Shown one piece after another: positions 20,078 through 27,512 of a DNA stretch of 49,285 nt; the stretch's first letter is position 1; every line of letters starts with the position of its first letter. The notes below the pieces were generated by a model. That model worked only from the letters and a program-made list of their open reading frames with translations, was not told where the DNA came from and ran no database searches. This DNA comes from Pseudonocardia sp. SCN 73-27 (GTDB taxonomy: Bacteria; Actinomycetota; Actinomycetes; Mycobacteriales; Pseudonocardiaceae). The position numbers were made by a program, and so were the translations under genes. Location: positions 213,743-263,027 of the forward strand of contig MEGH01000007.1 of NCBI GenBank assembly GCA_001725415.1, written 5' to 3'.

Positions 20078-20476
20078 TCATTCCTGTTCGAAGCGCCGCC
20101 GGAAGCGCTCCTCCATCTTCCCGGTGATACCGCCGCGTTCCTGGGCCTGCTGCGGGGCGTTCTTGCCGCCCTGTGCCGCGTTGGCGCTGTTGGCGCCCAC
20201 CGAGGTCACGGCCAGCACCGCGCCACCGAGCATGAGCAGGAAGCCCACCACGCTCAGGACCGGGAAGCTGCTGGCCAGCCACAACGCGCGTACGGCAACC
20301 CCGACGACGAGCAGTACGAGGCCGAGCAGGAACACCAGGACGCCCTGGAGGCGCCTGCGGCGGGTGGGTTTGCGCAGTCGGCCGCCGCGTACGGACGATG
20401 CGAACTTGGGGTCCTCGGCGTAGAGAGCACGCTCGATCTGGTCGAGCAGTCGCTGCTCGTGCTCGGAGAGGGGCAT
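20078..20476 (-). CDS. DUF3040 family small membrane protein
   Basis: A 132-residue protein with the DUF3040 N-terminus MPLSEHEQRLLDQIERALYAEDPKFA, then a basic stretch and two adjacent hydrophobic helices at about 45-65 and 70-90, and a charged C-terminal tail ending in Arg/Glu. Function is unknown. It is a conserved actinobacterial family, and the M. tuberculosis gene in this position is Rv2169c. It is transcribed alone, with a hairpin after it and about 300 bases of apparent promoter space before it. Confidence 0.88.
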   Translation of the reverse strand: MPLSEHEQRLLDQIERALYAEDPKFASSVRGGRLRKPTRRRRLQGVLVFLLGLVLLVVGVAVRALWLASSFPVLSVVGFLLMLGGAVLAVTSVGANSANAAQGGKNAPQQAQERGGITGKMEERFRRRFEQE

Positions 20477-20782
20477 GTCTTCGCCTCCGGCACACGATGT
20501 TCGGTCGGGTCATCTTCCATGGTGCCGGAACGACACGACGAGCGCCCAGGGTGGACGTCTAGTGCAGAGGATACGAGTCCGACGCCTGGTCCACTAGCCG
20601 GAGTATCCAACACGACTGTCCGATCTTCGAACGGCTCGGGCTCTTCACCCCTCGGACCGCCCCGTCCTCGTACCGGGCATGCACCACGGTCCCGGGGCGC
20701 GGGTCGTGCGGGCCCGGCGCGCCGCGCTGCGACACGCCGCGCACGCCGACACGCCGCGCACCCGCGGCGACGAGGGCTGCGG
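20477..20782. other. Non-coding gap before DUF3040 gene
   Basis: These 306 bases contain no frame with convincing protein features. Part of it (about 20560-20640) is less GC-rich than its surroundings, which would suit a promoter for the minus-strand DUF3040 gene. No defined operator was recognised. Confidence 0.4.
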
Positions 20783-21532
20783 TCAGGGTCGGCGCGCGAG
20801 GGCGTGCAACCGGGCCGCGACCTCGCGCAGCGCCGGCACCCCGGCCGCGAGCGCCTCGAGCTCGGCGACCTCGGCGGCGCCGCCGTCGCGGACGGAGCCG
20901 GGCAGCCAGCCGTCGAGCACCCCGTCGCCCTGGACGACCTCGACCACGAGCCCGGCGCCGTCGAGCAGGGCGCGCAGGCCGGGGCCGTCGAGGCGGCGGC
21001 GCAGCTTGTCGTCGGGGCCGGAGCGGCCGTCGGGGTCGGTCAGGACGGCGCGCGCCTCGGCGAGCCGGCCCGCGAGGACGCGGGTGAGCACCGCGGCGGT
21101 GCGCCCCGCCACCAGCACCGACACGGCAGCACCCGGTGCGGCCGCGGCGGTGAGCGCGGCAACGGCGCCGTGGGCATCGTCCACGACCTCGAGCAGCCCG
21201 TGGCCGAGCACCAGGTCGGCGCTGCCGGGCTCGATGCACTCGGCGAGGGCGTCGACGTCGCCCTGCACCGCCGTCACGTGTTCACCGACACCCGCCTCAC
21301 GGGCGCGCCGCTGCAGGGCGGCGAGCGCGTTGGGGCTGCTGTCGACGACCGTCACCGTGCAGCCCGCCGCCGCGAGCGGTACCGCCCACGCGCCGCTTCC
21401 GCCGCCCACGTCGACCACCAGTGGTCGGCGGGCGGGGCGCGCCGCCCGGACTCGATCCAGCTCCGTCTCGAGAGCTCGGCCCACCCGGCTGCCGCCGGAC
21501 GCACCGAGCAGATCTCCCGCCGCCGCAGTCAC
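20783..21532 (-). CDS. SAM-dependent methyltransferase (class I)
   Basis: A protein of about 249 residues with a class I methyltransferase fold. It shows motif I VVDVGGGSGAWAVPLA, the acidic post-I strand VTVVDSSPNAL, and a motif IV-like ADLVLGHGLLEVV. The substrate cannot be told from sequence. The GTG start (21532-21530) was chosen because the longer reading runs into the divergent ParA-like gene, leaving only 43 bases between the two starts. The narrow divergent promoter region suggests joint control with that gene. Confidence 0.85.
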   Translation of the reverse strand: MTAAAGDLLGASGGSRVGRALETELDRVRAARPARRPLVVDVGGGSGAWAVPLAAAGCTVTVVDSSPNALAALQRRAREAGVGEHVTAVQGDVDALAECIEPGSADLVLGHGLLEVVDDAHGAVAALTAAAAPGAAVSVLVAGRTAAVLTRVLAGRLAEARAVLTDPDGRSGPDDKLRRRLDGPGLRALLDGAGLVVEVVQGDGVLDGWLPGSVRDGGAAEVAELEALAAGVPALREVAARLHALARRP

Positions 21533-21575
21533 GGACCGCAGCGTAGTGGTCCCCACGACGGAGTAAGTTGATCGC

Positions 21576-22457
21576 GTGCACGTCGTCGCCACGTTGAGCC
21601 TCAAGGGCGGTGTCGGGAAGACCACTGTCGCCCTCGGACTCGCGGGGGCGGCCCTGCACCACGGCATCCGAACGCTGCTGGTCGACCTCGACCCGCAGGC
21701 CAACGCCACCATCGCGCTGGACGTCGAGCCCACGACGGCGACGATCGCCGACGTGCTCGACGACCCGCGGCGTTCCGTGCTGCACCGGGCCATCGCGCCC
21801 AGCGGGTGGGGTGAGGGGCTCGACGTCGTCGTCGGCGCGGAGCAGACCGAGCGGCACAACCACCCCGACCCGGGGCCGAAGCAGCTGAACCGCTTGTCGC
21901 GGGCGCTGTCGCGCCTGCACGAGGTGCCCGACACCGACCCGGACGACGACGACCCGATCGGCCACGCCGCCGGGTACGACCCCGACGACCCGGACGCCTA
22001 CCGGCTGGTGGTCATCGACTGTCCGCCGTCGCTGGGTCAGCTCACCCGTAGCGCGTTGACGGCGGCGCAGCGGGCGATCCTGGTGACCGACCCGACGATG
22101 TTCGCGGTGTCGGGCGTGCAGCGTGCGTTCGACGCCGTCCACACCGAGCGCCATCGCGGCAACCCTGAGCTGCAGCCGCTCGGCGTGCTGATCAACCGGG
22201 TCCGTCCCCGCAACGCCGAGCACGAGTACCGCATCGCCGAGCTGCGGGAGATCTTCGGTCCGCTCGTGTTCAGCGGCGTGGTGCCCGACCGTTCGGCCGT
22301 GCAGCAGGCGCAGGGCGCGTGCCTGCCGATCCAGGCCTGGGACACGCCGGGGGCGCGTGAGGTCTCTGCGGTGTTCACGACGTTGCTGGCCCGGGTGCTG
22401 CGCAGCGGGCGCAGCACCGGCCGGCCAGGGGCCTCGCCTCCTCCCCCGATCTCCTGA
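21576..22457 (+). CDS. ParA/MinD-family P-loop ATPase (orphan)
   Basis: A 293-residue ATPase with the deviant Walker A LKGGVGKTT (residues 9-17) typical of ParA/MinD proteins, the switch I-like DLDPQANAT, and DCPPSLGQLTR for Walker B. An acidic DPDDDDP insertion sits near residue 120. Such ATPases position DNA or protein cargo through ATP-driven dimerisation. No parB or centromere-like array is adjacent, so the cargo is unknown. A GGAG ribosome site precedes the GTG start. It ends 41 bases before the convergent HEPN gene. Confidence 0.9.
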   Translation: MHVVATLSLKGGVGKTTVALGLAGAALHHGIRTLLVDLDPQANATIALDVEPTTATIADVLDDPRRSVLHRAIAPSGWGEGLDVVVGAEQTERHNHPDPGPKQLNRLSRALSRLHEVPDTDPDDDDPIGHAAGYDPDDPDAYRLVVIDCPPSLGQLTRSALTAAQRAILVTDPTMFAVSGVQRAFDAVHTERHRGNPELQPLGVLINRVRPRNAEHEYRIAELREIFGPLVFSGVVPDRSAVQQAQGACLPIQAWDTPGAREVSAVFTTLLARVLRSGRSTGRPGASPPPPIS

Positions 22458-22498
22458 CCCCACCCCGCGTCGGAGGACGTGAGGAGTCATCGGCTGTG

Positions 22499-23179
22499 TC
22501 ATCGGCCGGGGATGTCGGCCGCGACGAGCGCGACGAACTGCTCCGCCTGGCGCAGCAGATCGTCGGCGTCGCGCCGGCTGACGAGCCGCGCGATCCCTGC
22601 CTCGGCGGCCGCGCGCGTCGCGGAGCAGGACGCGAAGAACGCCGCCCACTCCCCCAGCTCCGGCGCGACCCCGGCGAGGAGGTCCCACACGTTGCGGGTG
22701 ACACCGCGCCGCGGCTGCGGGCGCGCCCGTACCGCGAGCACCGCGGCGGCAGCACGCAGCGCCGACAGGTAGGCGGCGGGGTAGCGGCGCAACGGGTCGT
22801 CGAGGGTGGCGGCCTCGGCCAGCCCCTCCTGCGCTTGCCGCAGCAGAGCACTGCCGTGGCGTGACGTCGGCGGCGCGACCTGCGGGACGCGCCGCGTCCG
22901 TGCGCCACGGGTGCCGCCGGACCCGGCACGGCGTCCGGTGGCGGCAGGACGTGCCGGGGCTTCCCCACCCCGGCCTCGTCCGGCCTGCCGTGCCCGCCTC
23001 GGCCCGGGGACGAACGGAAGCACCGTCTGTCCCGGCGTGCAGCCGTCCTCCCTGTCGTGCTCCTGTCCGGGTGCCTGCTCCAGCACGTGGTCCACCGTCG
23101 CCACCCCTTCCCTGCCGTTCCTGCCGTTCCTGCCGTCTGGCCGCACCACCGCCGCCGGAGCCCGCACCGGCGACGTCAC
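22499..23179 (-). CDS. SAV_6107-type HEPN domain protein
   Basis: A protein of about 226 residues. The last ~120 residues form an all-alpha domain (RHGSALLRQAQEGLAEAA, RYPAAYLSALRAAAAVLA, WDLLAGVAPELGEWAAFFASCS) that I recognise as the SAV_6107-like HEPN family of actinobacteria, whose members often sit near the dcw cluster. HEPN domains commonly bind or cut RNA or nucleotides, but the role here is unknown. The GTG at 23179 overlaps the DUF6504 stop as GTGA; a later GTG at 23104 would drop an odd Asn-Gly-Arg repeat and is possible. Probably co-transcribed from the SOS-box promoter. Confidence 0.75.
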   Translation of the reverse strand: MTSPVRAPAAVVRPDGRNGRNGREGVATVDHVLEQAPGQEHDREDGCTPGQTVLPFVPGPRRARQAGRGRGGEAPARPAATGRRAGSGGTRGARTRRVPQVAPPTSRHGSALLRQAQEGLAEAATLDDPLRRYPAAYLSALRAAAAVLAVRARPQPRRGVTRNVWDLLAGVAPELGEWAAFFASCSATRAAAEAGIARLVSRRDADDLLRQAEQFVALVAADIPGR

Positions 23180-23493
23180 TTCGGCACCCGCACGAGGTCC
23201 CACACGCCCGGCCCCGCACGCATGCGCAGCACGAACTCGCTCTCCGGCGCGTGCGGCTCCTCCGCCGACCGGGCCATGACCCGCCAGCAGCGCAACCTGT
23301 CGCCCCCGATCGGCATCGGCGATGGGAACGGCCACGGCGACTCCTCGATCCAGCGCTCCCGGACGTCGGTGATCAGGTAGCGCGGCCCGCGCCGCACCGG
23401 CCGCCGCGAGAACTCGACGGGTTCGCCGTCCTGCCAGCGGACCTGGATCGGCATCGGCTGGCGCGGCCCGAACACCCGGCTGAACCCGCTCAT
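23176..23493 (-). CDS. DUF6504 family protein
   Basis: A 105-residue protein with the compact DUF6504 pattern: a PIQVRWQDGEPVEFSRR strand, YLITDVRERWIEESPW, then LRCWRVMAR and EFVLRMRAGPGVWDLVRV. Members are typically linked to Y-family polymerase or DnaE2-type mutagenesis genes; no polymerase gene lies here. A perfect SOS box sits 152 bases upstream, which fits a DNA damage response. The ATG at 23493 fits the domain; an in-frame ATG inside the SOS box would add about 54 unconserved residues. The stop overlaps the start of the HEPN gene. Confidence 0.75.
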   Translation of the reverse strand: MSGFSRVFGPRQPMPIQVRWQDGEPVEFSRRPVRRGPRYLITDVRERWIEESPWPFPSPMPIGGDRLRCWRVMARSAEEPHAPESEFVLRMRAGPGVWDLVRVPK

Positions 23494-23644
23494 CCCGACC
23501 CGCCCGGTGTCCCGGCCCCCGGCCCACCCCGGCTCGGCCCCGACGGTGCCCTCACCTCGACCATGCTCATCACGCCCCTTCACGGGCCACGCCGCCGGCG
23601 AGCGCTTCCCTTCGCTCGCCGGTCGACGCGACCCGGCCATCATA

Positions 23645-23660
23645 TCGAACACATGTTCGA
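23645..23660. promoter_or_regulatory. LexA-binding SOS box
   Basis: TCGAAC, four bases, GTTCGA: a perfect palindrome matching the Gram-positive/actinobacterial LexA consensus CGAAC-N4-GTTCG with both flanking bases. It lies between the minus-strand DUF6504 gene and the plus-strand GNAT gene and could control either; distance and function favour DUF6504-HEPN. Confidence 0.85.
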
Positions 23661-23846
23661 TCGTTCCAGTAGAGCCGCCACCTCGGGCAGCGTCAAGTCG
23701 AGCCGCCCGCCCCTGCGCGACCGCCGGGTGGCGTGATGAGATGTCGCGGTGCACGGCCCGGATCGACCGCCCGCGCCGCACCCTCGTCGGGTGCGGTCGA
23801 ACGTCGTGCCCGCGGGGCCGGGACGCCGCCCGGATCGGACCCACCG

Positions 23847-24449
23847 GTGACCGCCGCACCTCCCCGGCACCGCCTCGTCCAGCTCGGACCGGTCGAGTTC
23901 GCCGCGCGGGTCGACGAGGCGTTGGCCGTCTACGTCGCCGCGATGGGCTATCCGCGCAGCACGGCGCGCCAGCGCCGCAGCCTGTGGCTCGACCACGGCC
24001 GTCGCCCGGGATGGCGTGCGGTGGGCTGGCTCGACGCGGCGGGCGCGCTCGTCGGCATCGCCTACGGATATTCGGGCGGGGCCGGCCAGTGGTGGTACGA
24101 CGAGGTGCGCCGCGGCCTGGGCGACGACCCGGCGGCGTCGTCGTGGCTGTCGGACTACCTGGAGCTGACGGAGCTGCACGTCCGCCCGGACGCGCAGGGC
24201 GCACGGCTGGGCGAGGGTCTGCTGCGGGCGCTGCTCACCGACACCGGGCACGGCAGGGTCCTGCTGTCGACGCCGGAGTACGGCGAACGACAGCCGGGCC
24301 GGGCGTGGCGGCTGTACCGCCGCACCGGCTTCGTCGACGTGCTGCGCCACCACCGCTTCACCGGGGACGCCCGTCCGTTCGCGGTCCTGGGCCGCACACT
24401 GCCGCTCGACCCACCGGACACCGGCGCCCCGCACGGCCACCAGGCTTGA
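23847..24449 (+). CDS. GNAT family N-acetyltransferase
   Basis: A protein of about 200 residues with a GNAT core. ELTELHVRPDAQGARLGEGLLRALL contains the acetyl-CoA pyrophosphate-binding loop (Q/RxxGxG/A as QGARLG), and WRLYRRTGFVDVLRHHRF follows as the C-terminal motif. The M. tuberculosis counterpart by position is Rv2170. The substrate cannot be inferred. The GTG start at 23847 is chosen because upstream in-frame sequence is low-complexity Arg/Ala/Pro. It precedes lppM in the same direction by 90 bases. Confidence 0.88.
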   Translation: MTAAPPRHRLVQLGPVEFAARVDEALAVYVAAMGYPRSTARQRRSLWLDHGRRPGWRAVGWLDAAGALVGIAYGYSGGAGQWWYDEVRRGLGDDPAASSWLSDYLELTELHVRPDAQGARLGEGLLRALLTDTGHGRVLLSTPEYGERQPGRAWRLYRRTGFVDVLRHHRFTGDARPFAVLGRTLPLDPPDTGAPHGHQA

Positions 24450-24539
24450 TCGCTTCCCTGCCCGCAGGCAAGCGGAGGACAAGAGACACGGGAGCCCCGC
24501 CGTCACGGTGTGGGAGCACCCCGATGGCACGATGGCCGC

Positions 24540-25232
24540 ATGCAGTCCCCGCCCGTCGCAGGCGTCCGCTCCCCCCGTCGCCGCGTGCTCGCCGTCGTGG
24601 TGATGGCGGTGCTCGTGCTCGGGGCCCTCGGCGGGTGCGCCCGGGTGCGGACGGCGCTGGCCCTGCAGCCCGACGACACCGTGACCGGGGAGATCGTCGT
24701 CGCGACGCCGCAGACCTCCCCCGACGACCGCGGCCCGGCACTCACGCTGCCCGACGACATCAGCGACAAGATCGACGTGTCGGACTACCGGCAGGACGGA
24801 TACACGGGGTCGCTGCTGCGGTTCTCGGGGCTGTCGTTCGACCAGGTGTCGCAGCTGGCCGCGGTGGCGGGCCCTGCCGGGCAGCAGCGCACGGAGCTGA
24901 CGCTGCGCCGGGCGGGCAACCGGGTCCTGGTCACGGGCAAGGTCGACCTGACGACGATCCCCGTCGACAAGGCGGACTTCCAGCTCAAGATCAGCGTGCC
25001 CGGCGAGGTGCTGGACACCAACGGCGACACCGACTCCGGCACGATCAGCTGGACGTTCACGCCGGGCCAGGTGGGTGACGTGCGTGCGTCGGTGGCCTAC
25101 GACGATCCGAACGCCCCGTCGGCGACGGTGTGGACGCTCGGCCTGGCGCTGGTGGTCCTCGTGGTGTCACTGGGCGTGGTTCAGCTGGCCCGCCGCACCC
25201 GCAATCCCCCGCTCACGCCCTCCGGGCGCTGA
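24540..25232 (+). CDS. lppM: LppM-like lipoprotein
   Basis: A 230-residue envelope lipoprotein. The signal peptide ends in a lipobox LGALGGC, with Cys33 as the lipidated residue. A beta-rich domain of about 150 residues follows (the LppM/DUF3153 region), then a C-terminal membrane helix (VWTLGLALVVLVVSLGVVQLA) and a short basic tail. In mycobacteria LppM (Rv2171) affects lipomannan/LAM-related envelope composition and host interaction. Position between the Rv2170-like GNAT and the Rv2172c-like reductase matches. Its stop codon is inside a bidirectional hairpin shared with the convergent gene. Confidence 0.88.
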   Translation: MQSPPVAGVRSPRRRVLAVVVMAVLVLGALGGCARVRTALALQPDDTVTGEIVVATPQTSPDDRGPALTLPDDISDKIDVSDYRQDGYTGSLLRFSGLSFDQVSQLAAVAGPAGQQRTELTLRRAGNRVLVTGKVDLTTIPVDKADFQLKISVPGEVLDTNGDTDSGTISWTFTPGQVGDVRASVAYDDPNAPSATVWTLGLALVVLVVSLGVVQLARRTRNPPLTPSGR

Positions 25233-25249
25233 GCGGGGTCAGCGGCCCG
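25223..25249. terminator. Bidirectional hairpin between lppM and metF
   Basis: CGGGCGCTGA pairs with TCAGCGGCCCG around a six-base loop, with a single bulged C. The lppM TGA forms the top of one arm and the metF stop the top of the other. Confidence 0.6.
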
Positions 25250-26141
25250 ACGCCAGCCCGAGGCGGCCCACCAGCTCGACCGTCGCCGGGGAGCGGTTGA
25301 GCGTGTAGAAGTGCAGCCCCCGCACACCCTCGGCGAGCAGCTTCTCGCAGAGCTCGGCGGTGGCGTCCATGCCGGCGGCGCGGAACGCGGCGGGGTCGTC
25401 GGAGAACCGCTCGAGGCGGGCGACGAGGTCCGGGGGCAGCGGCGCGCCGGACAGCTCCGGCCCGCGGTGAAGGGTGCGGACCGTGGTCAGCGGCATGATC
25501 CCGGGCAGCAGCGGGACGTGGCAGCCGGCAGCCGCGAGCCGGTCACGCAGCCGCAGGAACCCACCGGGCTCGAGGAACAGCTGCGTGATGGCGAAGTCGG
25601 CGCCGGCGCGGACCTTGGCGACGAGGCGTTCGAAGTCGGTGTCGGCGTCGGTGGAGCGCGGGTGGCCGTAGGGGAAGGCCGCGACGCCGACGCAGAAGTC
25701 GCCGAGGCTGCGGACCATGGTGACGAGCTCGTCGGCGTAGCTGAGGCCGTCGGGGTGCGGGTTCCACTCGCCCAGCGGGTCGCCGGGAGGGTCGCCCCGA
25801 ACGGCGAGGACGTTGCGCACACCGGCGGCTGCGTAGGAGCCGATGACGTGGCGCAGCTCGGCGCGGGAGTGCGCGACGGCGGTGAGGTGCGCCATCGGGA
25901 CGAGCGTGGTGTCCGACGCGATGCGCTCGGTGGTGCGGATCGTGCGGTCGCGGCTGGACCCGCCGGCACCGTAGGTGACGGAGACGAACGCCGGGTCGAG
26001 CGGTTCGAGGCGACGGATCGCCCCCCACAGCTGGGCCTCGCCCGCCGCGTCCTTGGGCGGGAAGAACTCCACGGAGAACACGGGGCGGTCGACGTCGAGC
26101 CGGTCGACGACCGTCGCGCGTGGGGTCGGGCTGCTGCTCAC
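25239..26141 (-). CDS. metF: Methylenetetrahydrofolate reductase (MetF family)
   Basis: A 300-residue TIM-barrel flavoenzyme family member that reduces 5,10-methylene-THF to 5-methyl-THF for methionine synthesis. Seen are SVEFFPPKD at the N-terminus (Glu in the active-site strand), VTYGAGGSSRDRT, NVLAVRGDPPGD, and AITQLFLE, all hallmark MTHFR stretches. The GTG at 26141 gives the normal length; longer in-frame readings run into the divergent gene. Rv2172c is its positional counterpart. Confidence 0.93.
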   Translation of the reverse strand: MSSSPTPRATVVDRLDVDRPVFSVEFFPPKDAAGEAQLWGAIRRLEPLDPAFVSVTYGAGGSSRDRTIRTTERIASDTTLVPMAHLTAVAHSRAELRHVIGSYAAAGVRNVLAVRGDPPGDPLGEWNPHPDGLSYADELVTMVRSLGDFCVGVAAFPYGHPRSTDADTDFERLVAKVRAGADFAITQLFLEPGGFLRLRDRLAAAGCHVPLLPGIMPLTTVRTLHRGPELSGAPLPPDLVARLERFSDDPAAFRAAGMDATAELCEKLLAEGVRGLHFYTLNRSPATVELVGRLGLASGR

Positions 26142-26333
26142 CGGCACAGGGTACGACCAGGCCCCGGACGGCCATCGCCCTGTGCGGGGGAGGAAACGGC
26201 GGACCACGCTCCGCGAGCAGCGCGTCCGTTTGGTCCGGATCACCCGGAGCGGCCGTCGCCGCGCCGAGCCGACGACCCGCCGATAGTCTCGGGTCGTGCC
26301 CACGACCATCGCGAGCAGGCAGGGGCCGGGTTG

Positions 26334-27512
26334 ATGACCCGTTCCGGCGCCGCCGACCTCGATCTGACGTCCTCCCCTGCGACGAGCACCGACGCCCCGA
26401 CCACGGCCGCACCGGCCGGCCCGTGGGAGGTCCTCGCGCGCACCGACGCCGACGTCCCCGCGGCCGTGGAGTGCGAGCTCGCGGCCTGCCTGGCCGAGCG
26501 TCGCGGCGATGCGGCGGCGGTGGCGCCGGAGGTCGACGGGGCCGTCGAGGTGCTGGAGCGGTTCGTCCTGGGCAGCGGGAAACGGATCCGGCCGACGTTC
26601 GCGTGGTGGGGATGGCGCGGCGCGGGTGGCGACCCGGCCGCGGCGGGGGCGGTGCTGCGCGCGGTGAGCGCGCTGGAGCTGCTGCAGGCGTGCGCGCTGG
26701 TGCACGACGACTACATCGACGCCTCCGACACCCGTCGCGGGCGGCCGACGGTGCACGTGGAGTTCGCGGCCCGCCACCGCGACGAGAGCTGGTCCGGCGA
26801 GGCCGAGCGGTTCGGGGCGGCGGCGGCGATCCTGCTGGGCGACCTCGCGCTGGCCTGGGCCGACGACATGGTGCAGGGTTCCGGGCTCGACGCGGCGGCG
26901 CTGGCCCGGGCGGGCGAGCCGTGGCGGGCGATGCGCACGGAGGTCCTGTGCGGGCAGTACCTCGACGTCCTCGCCCAGGCCCGGGCCGACACGACGAGCG
27001 CGTCGGCGATGCGGGTCAACCGTTTCAAGACGGCGGCGTACACGGTGGAGCGGCCGTTGCACATCGGTGCGGCCCTCGCGGGCGCCGACTCCGCGCTGAC
27101 CGACGCCTACCGCCGCTTCGGCGCCGACGTCGGGGTCGCGTTCCAGCTGCGTGACGACATGCTCGGCGTGTTCGGCGACCCGGAGGTCACGGGCAAGCCC
27201 GCGGGTGACGACCTGCGCGAGGGCAAGCGCACGCTGCTGGTCGCGTTGGCGCTGGAGCGGGCCCGCGAGCGTGGCGACGCGGCGGCCGCCGAGGTGGTGA
27301 CGGACGCGCTGGGCGACGCCGACCTCGACGACGCCGGCGTCGACCGGGTGCGGCAGGTGCTGGTCGACCTGGGCGCGACCGACGCCGTGGAGGACCGGAT
27401 CGCGACGTTGACGACCTCGGCGCTCGACGCCCTCGCCGGCGCCGACGTGGCGGAGCCGGCCGCGGCGATGCTCGTCGATCTCGCCGACCGCGCGACCCGC
27501 CGCCGGCGGTGA
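26334..27512 (+). CDS. idsA2: Polyprenyl (geranylgeranyl) diphosphate synthase, IdsA2 type
   Basis: A 392-residue trans-isoprenyl diphosphate synthase that condenses IPP with allylic diphosphates. GKRIRP is at 82-87, the first Asp-rich motif DDYID at 125-129, and the second site FQLRDDMLGVFGD has DDMLG at 274-278, with Gly where the classical motif has the last Asp. Product length cannot be proven, but the neighbours (phytoene desaturase and synthase) call for GGPP. The counterpart in M. tuberculosis is Rv2173. The stop overlaps the crtI start as GTGA, and the start lies in a 192-base divergent region shared with metF. Confidence 0.92.
   Translation: MTRSGAADLDLTSSPATSTDAPTTAAPAGPWEVLARTDADVPAAVECELAACLAERRGDAAAVAPEVDGAVEVLERFVLGSGKRIRPTFAWWGWRGAGGDPAAAGAVLRAVSALELLQACALVHDDYIDASDTRRGRPTVHVEFAARHRDESWSGEAERFGAAAAILLGDLALAWADDMVQGSGLDAAALARAGEPWRAMRTEVLCGQYLDVLAQARADTTSASAMRVNRFKTAAYTVERPLHIGAALAGADSALTDAYRRFGADVGVAFQLRDDMLGVFGDPEVTGKPAGDDLREGKRTLLVALALERARERGDAAAAEVVTDALGDADLDDAGVDRVRQVLVDLGATDAVEDRIATLTTSALDALAGADVAEPAAAMLVDLADRATRRRR

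Noticed and set aside
21533-21934. Longer N-terminus of the methyltransferase
   Set aside because: It would overlap the ParA-like gene for 360 bases and adds no methyltransferase motif.
23494-23655. Extended N-terminus of the DUF6504 protein starting inside the SOS box
   Set aside because: The extra residues are low-complexity and precede the conserved domain; translation starting within the LexA site is less likely than at 23493.
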